Of a stretch of 18,630 nucleotides of DNA, positions 14,085-18,630 are shown in pieces. Location: assembly GCA_030602105.1 (NCBI GenBank), contig JAUWAK010000008.1:1-18630 (forward strand). The letters are read 5' to 3'. Both the position numbers and the translations under genes were made by a program. Each line of letters starts with the position of its first letter. The first letter of the stretch is position 1. Source of the stretch: Candidatus Aerophobota bacterium (GTDB taxonomy: Bacteria; Aerophobota; Aerophobia; Aerophobales; AE-B3A). Under the pieces are notes generated by a model. It did not search any database, was not told where the DNA came from, and worked only from the letters and a program-made list of their open reading frames with translations.

Positions 14085-14402
14085 ATGTTGAAGATGGCTG
14101 TGCTGGGAGACAAGGAGACCTCCCTTCTTTTCTTATCTATGGGGCTTGAGGTATTCATTTGTCCTCGCCCTGAGGAGGGGGCTAGTGTACTCCAGGAAGC
14201 CTTTAGGAAAGGCTATGGTATTATTTTCGTGGCCGAATCCATAGCTCGAGAATGCATGAATGTCATAGAGGGATTAAGTGAAAAAAAGGTCTTCCCCATA
14301 ATCACCATAATTCCCGATTCTACTCAGAGGTTCCCCCAGGTGGCTGAAGCACGACTGAGAAGCTTGATAAGAAGGGCGATTGGGATGGAACTTCCCGACT
14401 AA
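14085..14402 (+). CDS. atpF: A/V-type ATP synthase subunit F
   Basis: Small Rossmann-like regulatory subunit of the central stalk of A/V-type ATPases (105 residues, typical length). MAVLGDKETSLLFLSMGLEVF at the start and IIFVAESIARE in the middle match the family, and the C-terminal helix (AEARLRSLIRRAIGMEL) that inserts into the catalytic head is present. AAGGAG stands 8 nt before the ATG. It follows subunit C as in Thermus- and archaeal-type operons, where the catalytic A and B subunits would come next; here pyrE follows instead. The symbol follows A/V-ATPase use and must not be confused with the F-type b subunit. Confidence 0.88.
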   Translation: MLKMAVLGDKETSLLFLSMGLEVFICPRPEEGASVLQEAFRKGYGIIFVAESIARECMNVIEGLSEKKVFPIITIIPDSTQRFPQVAEARLRSLIRRAIGMELPD

Positions 14403-14446
14403 ACTCTGGATGTGCCCATTCCCCATCGATGCTTCGCTTGAGGATA

Positions 14447-15049
14447 ATGCTTAGCAGTGACGAGGTCTTGGCTATTTTCAGAGAAAGAGGGGCCTACCTG
14501 GAAGGTCACTTTGAGCTTTCCTCCGGCCTTCACAGCGGGAAGTACCTCCAGGCAGCCTTGGTCCTGCAGTATCCTTCAGATGCTGCAAAGCTCTGCCGCT
14601 CTTTGGCCTATCTCTTTGAAAGCCTGGAGGTTGATGTGGTGATAAGCCCAGCTATTGGAGGGATTGTCGTGGGTCAGAAGGTGGCTGAAGTACTGGAAGT
14701 AAGGGCTATGTTTGCCGAAAGAGAGAAGGAACATTTTACCCTGAGGCGAGGATTCAAAATGAATCCTGGTGAGAGAGTTCTGGTGATGGAGGATGTTATG
14801 TCTACCGGGGGCTCGGCGGACGAAATTGTAAAACTTGTAGAGGCCTCAGGAGGGACAACAGTCGGGGTAGGATGTCTGGTGGATCGGAGTGGAGGAAAAA
14901 TATTCTTTGACTTGAAAAGGGGTAAGGCGGGAGGCCAAAGAAGAATTTACCCAAAGAGTCTGCTGAGTCTTGAAATCCAGGCCTACCCAGAAACTGAATG
15001 CCCCTTTTGCAAGGAGACAGTTCCTCTGGTGAAACCAGGCAGTAGGTAA
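14447..15049 (+). CDS. pyrE: Orotate phosphoribosyltransferase
   Basis: Joins orotate to PRPP to give OMP in pyrimidine synthesis; cytosolic. The 200-residue product has the PRPP-binding signature VLVMEDVMSTGGS (111-123), the flexible loop around EREKEHFTLRRGF (91-103) with the expected Lys/Arg residues, SPAIGGIVVGQ (68-78), and the C-terminal CPFCKETVPLVKPGSR, a CxxC tail typical of the Thermus/archaeal-like PyrE branch. ATG 14447 has GAGG close by at a short spacing; ATG 14429 in the same frame has no ribosome-binding site and adds six atypical residues. No other pyr gene is in the window. It sits 44 nt after ATPase subunit F and 5 nt before the UPF0280 gene. Confidence 0.95.
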   Translation: MLSSDEVLAIFRERGAYLEGHFELSSGLHSGKYLQAALVLQYPSDAAKLCRSLAYLFESLEVDVVISPAIGGIVVGQKVAEVLEVRAMFAEREKEHFTLRRGFKMNPGERVLVMEDVMSTGGSADEIVKLVEASGGTTVGVGCLVDRSGGKIFFDLKRGKAGGQRRIYPKSLLSLEIQAYPETECPFCKETVPLVKPGSR

Positions 15050-15054
15050 AAGAA

Positions 15055-15825
15055 GTGATTCAGCTAGTGGATGGCAAAAGAAACCAAGATCCTGGAAAGA
15101 TTGACAAAAGAACCATCTACAGGCAACTAATCAATCCGGGTAGGCTTTACTCATTCCAGGTGGATATAAAGGAAAGCAACCTTCTCGTTCTTGCTGACAG
15201 GAAGCTATCTTACGAGACGGAGGAAGCCTTGATTTGGTGCCGAAAGGATGTAGAGCAGTATATTTACCGTAACCCCATATTCAAATCCAGTTTTAAACCT
15301 CTTTCCGTAGAGGACGGGATGCCACCCATTGTGAGAACTATGGTTGAAGCTGCCCACATAGCCCGCGTAGGACCAATGGCTGCCGTGGCCGGTGCTATAG
15401 CAGAGTCGGTGGGCAAGAGACTTCTTGAGCGCTGCCATCAAGTCATAGTTGAAAACGGGGGCGATATCTTCATGAAGGTCAAAAAGAGAAAAAAAGTGGG
15501 AATTTATGCAGGTGAATCCCCTCTTACGGGGAAAATTGCTCTCGAGATAGAGCCTGAAGAAACGCCCCTGGGCATTTGCTGTTCCGCGGGAACTTTTGGG
15601 CACTCTGATTCTCTGGGTCAGGCAGATGCTGTAATTGTCCTCTCTTTCTCCACTGCTTTGGCTGATGCTATGGCTACAGCAGTGGGAAACTTAACAAAGA
15701 GCGCCTCTGATGTCTCCCGGGGGCTTGAGAGGCTGAAGGAGGTACCCGGGGTGCTGGGTGGAGTAATCATAAAGGACAGACAAATGGGAGCCTGGGGCAA
15801 AGTAAAGATTGTTGGAGCGGCTTGA
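15055..15825 (+). CDS. UPF0280 family protein (ApbE superfamily)
   Basis: Member of the uncharacterised UPF0280 group (COG2122), distantly related to ApbE flavin transferases. Supporting motifs in the 256 residues are ARVGPMAAVAG (103-113), VIVENGGD (130-137), CSAGTFGHS (176-184) and ADAMATAVGN (203-212), equivalent to the substrate- and metal-binding parts of ApbE. There is no lipobox or signal peptide, so unlike many ApbE proteins it is predicted to be cytoplasmic. GTG 15055 is used; the ribosome-binding site (AGG in AGTAGGTAAAAGAA) overlaps the pyrE stop, 5 nt before. The next gene starts at the UPF0280 stop. The biochemical role is unknown; flavin or redox cofactor chemistry is only suggested by the superfamily. 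Confidence 0.88.
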   Translation: MIQLVDGKRNQDPGKIDKRTIYRQLINPGRLYSFQVDIKESNLLVLADRKLSYETEEALIWCRKDVEQYIYRNPIFKSSFKPLSVEDGMPPIVRTMVEAAHIARVGPMAAVAGAIAESVGKRLLERCHQVIVENGGDIFMKVKKRKKVGIYAGESPLTGKIALEIEPEETPLGICCSAGTFGHSDSLGQADAVIVLSFSTALADAMATAVGNLTKSASDVSRGLERLKEVPGVLGGVIIKDRQMGAWGKVKIVGAA

Positions 15826-15827
15826 AA

Positions 15828-16493
15828 ATGCAGCAGGGTTGGAAACCAAAATGGCTAAAAGTGCCCCAGATAAATCGAAAAAGAATTTTGTTGCTTGCTT
15901 TGCTGGGAGCAGCGATAGTAGGTATATTTTCGGTTCTTTTTCTTGTCTCCGACCGGGTTAACCGAAAGGCTCGAGCCGATTTCGAATTAGCCACCTCCTA
16001 CTATCGAGAAGCTCAAAATAGCCAAGGGGAGAAAAAAAGAGAGGAATGCAGTTGGGCAAAGAATCTCTACCAGGACATTCTGGGACGGCTCTTAGTTCGG
16101 GATAAAAAGAAGGTCCTTTTTTATCTGGGCGCCTCGCTCTACTGCCTTGAGGAATACCAGGAAGCTGCTCGTGCCTTCCAGCGATTTGTGGACAAATATG
16201 GCGGCGACTATTTTTCTCCCTTGGTAGAGGCAAGGCTCGCCAGTTGCTATGAAGAAATCGGAGAGTTTGAGAAGGCCATCGAAGTTTACGAGATTGCATT
16301 AGGAAAAGACCCTGAGGGCCCCTTGGGACCTGAGGTGAGTCTGGGAATAGCGAGATGCCTCGAGTTGCAGGGAAAATTGCAGGAGGCTGAGAGAAGGTAC
16401 CAAGAGCTCATTTCTCGCTATCCCCTGTCGCCAGAGAAGGAAATAGCGGCAGCCCGCATTCAGCATCTTAAGGCAGAAGGTCACGGGAGTTGA
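15828..16493 (+). CDS. Membrane-anchored TPR protein
   Basis: Predicted bitopic protein of 221 residues: a short basic N-terminus (KPKWLKVPQINRKR), one transmembrane helix (about 19-41, ILLLALLGAAIVGIFSVLFLV), then a soluble domain of helical repeats. At least three tetratricopeptide-like units can be recognised: VLFYLGASLYCLEEYQEAARAF, ARLASCYEEIGEFEKAIEVYEIAL and GIARCLELQGKLQEAERRYQELI, ending in SRYPLSPE. The layout resembles YfgM/BamD-like scaffolds for envelope complexes; the exact partner is unknown. ATG 15828 is preferred over the overlapping TTG 15822; GGAG lies 10 nt upstream, inside the end of the UPF0280 gene. Last gene of this block. Confidence 0.82.
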   Translation: MQQGWKPKWLKVPQINRKRILLLALLGAAIVGIFSVLFLVSDRVNRKARADFELATSYYREAQNSQGEKKREECSWAKNLYQDILGRLLVRDKKKVLFYLGASLYCLEEYQEAARAFQRFVDKYGGDYFSPLVEARLASCYEEIGEFEKAIEVYEIALGKDPEGPLGPEVSLGIARCLELQGKLQEAERRYQELISRYPLSPEKEIAAARIQHLKAEGHGS

Positions 16494-16517
16494 CAAAGGC
16501 GCTCTCTTGCTTAAGAT
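16490..16517 (+). promoter_or_regulatory. Strong predicted promoter before the micro-ORF unit
   Basis: A perfect -35 TTGACA (16490-16495), overlapping the TPR gene's stop codon, is followed after 16 nt by TAAGAT (16512-16517; 4 of 6 consensus). Transcription would start near 16524 and give a leader of about 114 nt before GTG 16638. The leader contains CCCGG (about 16552-16556) and CCGGG further on (about 16573-16577), able to pair, and looks structured. Confidence 0.55.
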
Positions 16518-16637
16518 GTAAGAAGAATTTTAGATACTTTTCCCGGGCCCAAGATGTGCAGGGGACGTTATCCGGGCAGGGGAAGCCAGTGCCAAATATA
16601 TGAATATGCTACGTAGATAATGAATGGGGGATGAAGA

Positions 16638-16727
16638 GTGGTTTCTGACAAAAGAAGAAAAAGAACGAAAGTCGCCAAGCATAAGAGAAAGAAAAGCCGA
16701 CGGGCGAGTCGACACAAGAACAAGTAA
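16638..16727 (+). CDS. 29-residue Lys/Arg-rich micro-protein (putative)
   Basis: A 29-codon frame, GTG to TAA, in which 16 of 29 residues are Lys or Arg; it contains SDKRRKRTKVAKHKRKKS and ends RHKNK, with no acidic residue other than Asp4. GGGGGA stands about 7 nt before the GTG. Composition, size and the KRRKR...KHKRKK...RR pattern resemble very small ribosome-associated proteins (bTHX type, or the short bacterial AURKAIP1/COX24-like peptides), but such basic sequences resemble one another easily. It sits inside what looks like its own transcription unit, between a TTGACA promoter at 16490 and a terminator-like structure ending at 16834, and upstream of gltX, a translation gene. Ribosomal or RNA-binding function is inference; it could also be chance coding within a small RNA. 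Confidence 0.45.
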   Translation: MVSDKRRKRTKVAKHKRKKSRRASRHKNK

Positions 16728-16753
16728 AAAACTGGCAGGTGCCAGGTAAGAAT

Positions 16754-16834
16754 TTGGGAGTGTGGGAAGTAGTCGCCAGAGGGACTCTGTGCCCCGGGCT
16801 CTTCAAAAAAATTCCTGAAACTCCCAATTTTTTT
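16754..16834 (+). terminator. Long-stem terminator-like structure upstream of gltX
   Basis: TTGGGAGT (16754-16761) pairs perfectly with ACTCCCAA (16820-16827), followed by seven T residues (16828-16834). Inside, GGAA (16765-16768) can pair with TTCC (16812-16815), and CAGAG-GGA-CTCTG (16777-16789) forms a hairpin. The nested form, about 74 nt across, is longer than an ordinary intrinsic terminator. It could close the micro-ORF transcript or be the terminator arm of a cis-acting leader controlling gltX. No T-box AGGGTGGNACCGCG-like element is present. Confidence 0.5.
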
Positions 16835-16857
16835 GACTGTTTATTGCTGCAAACCCT
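16833..16857 (+). promoter_or_regulatory. Possible weak gltX promoter
   Basis: TTGACT (5 of 6 consensus for -35) begins in the T-run of the preceding terminator; after about 17-18 nt the sequence CTAATTC offers only a poor -10 box. If the terminator is effective, gltX needs a promoter here, but this one is not convincing. Confidence 0.25.
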
Positions 16858-16906
16858 AATTCTAGGTTAGGCTAAGCGGGTTCTGGACAATGAAAGAGAG
16901 GTCAAG

Positions 16907-18388
16907 TTGGTAGCTTCAGGTAGAGCCTCTTCTCGAGTGCGTTTTGCCCCCAGTCCTACGGGGCAGTTGCATATAGGTGGGGCAAGAACAGCCCTCTTCA
17001 ATTGGCTGTTCGCCAGGCATCACGGAGGGACGTTTATCCTTCGCATCGAGGATACCGATGTAGCCCGCTCCAGTGAGGATTTCTATCAAGTTGTCCTTGA
17101 TAGTCTCAAATGGCTGGGGCTGCATTGGGATGAGGGACCCGAGAAAGGAGGCAGATATGGCCCTTACCGCCAGTCCGAGAGACTCGACATCTATGAGCGG
17201 TATGGCCGGAGGCTCTTGGAGGAGGGAAAGGCGTACCGTTGCTACTGCAGTCCCCAGGAGCTGGAAGATCAAAAGCGAAGGCTTCAGAAGGGAGGAGAGC
17301 CTTTCACCTGCCCTCGGGGATGCCGGACTCTATCCTCCGAAGAAAGGAAGAACCTGGAGGCCAAGGAGAGAAAACCTGCTTTGAGATTTAGAGTACCCCA
17401 AGGAACTGTTTGGGTAGATGATGTATTGAGAGGTAGGGTGAGCTTTGAGAATAAGCTGATTGGTGATTTTATCATCTTGAAATCCGACGGCACCCCTACC
17501 TATAATTTCGCCTGCGTCATTGATGATCATCTAATGAAGATAACACACATAATAAGGGGGGATGAGCATCTTCCCAATACGCCCCGTCAGGTTCTGCTCT
17601 ATCAGGCTCTAGATTTCCCTCTTCCTCTCTTCGCTCACATACCTTTAATTCTGGGGAAGGATAGTTCAAAACTAAGCAAAAGACATGGTGCAACTTCTGT
17701 TTCTTATTATCGGGAGCAGGGATATCTGCCCTGGACTATGGTTAATTATCTGGCACTATTAGGGTGGTCTACTCCCGACAGCCAACAGTTCTTTGAGAAG
17801 GATGAGCTTATTCAGAAATTTAGCCTGGAGCGGGTGGGGAAGAGTGCGGCCATTTTTGATCCCGTGAAACTGGAGTGGATGAATGGGGAGTATATCAGGA
17901 AGATGGGTCCGGATGAATTGGTAGACCTACTCATTCCTTACCTGAGGCAAGCTGGCCTGATTGAGGAAAGCATAGATTCGACTGCTCATCAGAAGATTCT
18001 TGAGGTAGCTGGCCTGGAGCGGGAGAGAATTAAGGTGCTTCCCGAGATTGTTGATCTCGCAGGGTTCTTTTTCACCTCCGATTTTCCCTACGACCCTGTT
18101 TCCGTCAAAAAAAGATTGGAGAAAGACTACGTTCCTTCGCTCTTGGAAGAGGCGCGTTTGCGCATACAGGCTCTTTCTCCCTTTGAGGAGGAGAGCTTGG
18201 GGCAGGTTTTGCGGAGATTGGCTGAGGATTCTTCCCTGTCTCCTTCCGAGGTTTTCCATCCTCTAAGGGTGGCCCTTACGGGAAAAATGAAGGGACCCGG
18301 ACTATTTGAGCTGGCGGTGGTATTGGGCAAAGAGGAGGTCGTAAGACGGATTGAGAGAACCTTGGAAATGCTCAAAAACAGTTTTTAG
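16907..18388 (+). CDS. gltX: Glutamyl-tRNA synthetase
   Basis: Charges tRNA-Glu (and, in many bacteria, tRNA-Gln as precursor) with glutamate; class I synthetase, 493 residues, normal length. The Rossmann catalytic domain shows RFAPSPTGQLHIGGARTALFN (12-32, HIGH-type motif HIGG at 22-25) and the KMSKS-type loop KLSKRHG (255-261). Cys112, Cys114, Cys135 and Cys139 (CYC...CPRGC) form a zinc-binding insertion. FILRIEDTD (43-51) and GDEHLPNTPRQ are conserved. The start is TTG 16907 with GAGAGGT five bases upstream; an out-of-frame ATG at 16890 stops after seven codons. The C-terminal anticodon-binding helices end normally. It follows the micro-ORF unit by about 70 nt and precedes an oxidoreductase operon. 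Confidence 0.96.
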   Translation: MVASGRASSRVRFAPSPTGQLHIGGARTALFNWLFARHHGGTFILRIEDTDVARSSEDFYQVVLDSLKWLGLHWDEGPEKGGRYGPYRQSERLDIYERYGRRLLEEGKAYRCYCSPQELEDQKRRLQKGGEPFTCPRGCRTLSSEERKNLEAKERKPALRFRVPQGTVWVDDVLRGRVSFENKLIGDFIILKSDGTPTYNFACVIDDHLMKITHIIRGDEHLPNTPRQVLLYQALDFPLPLFAHIPLILGKDSSKLSKRHGATSVSYYREQGYLPWTMVNYLALLGWSTPDSQQFFEKDELIQKFSLERVGKSAAIFDPVKLEWMNGEYIRKMGPDELVDLLIPYLRQAGLIEESIDSTAHQKILEVAGLERERIKVLPEIVDLAGFFFTSDFPYDPVSVKKRLEKDYVPSLLEEARLRIQALSPFEEESLGQVLRRLAEDSSLSPSEVFHPLRVALTGKMKGPGLFELAVVLGKEEVVRRIERTLEMLKNSF

Positions 18389-18517
18389 TCTTGTGTCTGA
18401 GGAGCAAAGAGACGAGTTTCAAGTCTTTCCCGAAACGAGAAGACGAGGAGAAAAAATTCGAAGCTGCTATGTAGCGACAAAGGGGAAAGTCCTGAGATAC
18501 TTCTTGAGGAGAGGGTG

Positions 18518-18630
18518 ATGATTGAGATAGATGAAGATCTGTGCAAAGGATGTGAGATTTGTGTGGCCTTTTGTCCAAAAGATGTCCTGGAGATGTCAGA
18601 CAAATTCAATAAAAAAGGGGTGCATCCACC
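18518..18630 (+). CDS. 2-oxoacid:ferredoxin oxidoreductase delta (ferredoxin-like) subunit, 5' part
   Basis: Only 37 codons lie within the window. They read MIEIDEDLCKGCEIC then VAFCPKDVLEM, a [4Fe-4S] CxxCxxCxxxCP motif (Cys9, 12, 15, 19), and continue to KKGVHPP, the pattern of KorD/VorD-type subunits that pass electrons from 2-oxoglutarate or branched 2-oxoacid decarboxylation to ferredoxin. GAGGAG lies 6 nt before the ATG; the preceding GTG at 18515 is a less likely start. The usual next genes would be the alpha, beta and gamma subunits, beyond the window. The 129-bp spacer after gltX shows only a small GTTTC/GAAAC hairpin and no clear promoter or terminator. A stand-alone ferredoxin is the alternative. 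Confidence 0.85.
   Translation, partial: MIEIDEDLCKGCEICVAFCPKDVLEMSDKFNKKGVHP

Noticed and set aside
16624..16749. 41-codon ATG frame overlapping the basic micro-ORF
   Set aside because: No ribosome-binding site before the ATG and no recognisable composition or motif; the alternative GTG frame has both a good ribosome-binding site and a coherent basic composition.
16738..16906. T-box riboswitch upstream of gltX
   Set aside because: No AGGGTGGNACCGCG-like antiterminator sequence is present in either strand of the leader.
18389..18517. tRNA or small RNA between gltX and the ferredoxin-like gene
   Set aside because: No cloverleaf arms or TTCGANTC-type T-loop; only a 5-bp GTTTC/GAAAC hairpin.
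1..18630. CRISPR array, integrase, toxin-antitoxin or phage genes
   Set aside because: No regularly spaced repeats and no such families among the clear coding regions.

Overview
The window looks like ordinary chromosome from an uncultivated, probably anaerobic, deep-branching bacterium. Four things point that way: a vitamin B12-dependent (class II) ribonucleotide reductase, A/V-type ATPase subunits, a QueH-type epoxyqueuosine reductase, and the start of a 2-oxoacid:ferredoxin oxidoreductase operon. SpoVG and an alpha-type glutamine synthetase recall Firmicutes-like gene sets, but no gene fixes the phylum. I see no phage, CRISPR array, rRNA or tRNA.

Layout. (1) Positions 119-2384, plus strand: ilvD (branched-chain amino acids) and queH (tRNA queuosine). 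They converge on the next block across a 134-bp spacer. (2) Positions 2519-8583, minus strand, in transcription order: nrdJ, ispE, spoVG, glnA, era. ispE has no ATG, GTG or TTG at its true N-terminus and probably starts at a CTG. spoVG starts at a GTG directly after the ispE stop. (3) Positions 8584-9024: a divergent spacer with one promoter-like signal on each strand. (4) Positions 9025-16493, plus strand, closely packed: GNAT acetyltransferase, DUF2334 deacetylase-like protein, MFS transporter, MGDG-synthase-like glycosyltransferase, A/V-ATPase subunits C and F, pyrE, a UPF0280 (ApbE-like) protein and a membrane-anchored TPR protein. The first four suggest envelope glycolipid or polysaccharide work. 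The C-F pair stands apart from the other ATPase subunits. (5) Positions 16490-16840: a short self-contained unit with a strong promoter-like signal, a leader, a 29-codon Lys/Arg-rich micro-ORF and a terminator-like structure. (6) gltX, then the first 37 codons of a ferredoxin-type KorD/VorD subunit cut by the window end.

Most of the window is housekeeping. The parts most worth a second look are the micro-ORF unit before gltX, the non-canonical ispE start with a hairpin leader, and the isolated ATPase C-F pair next to a glycolipid-like glycosyltransferase. I did not find a clearly new multi-gene system. All calls come from reading motifs and gene order by eye, with no database search.
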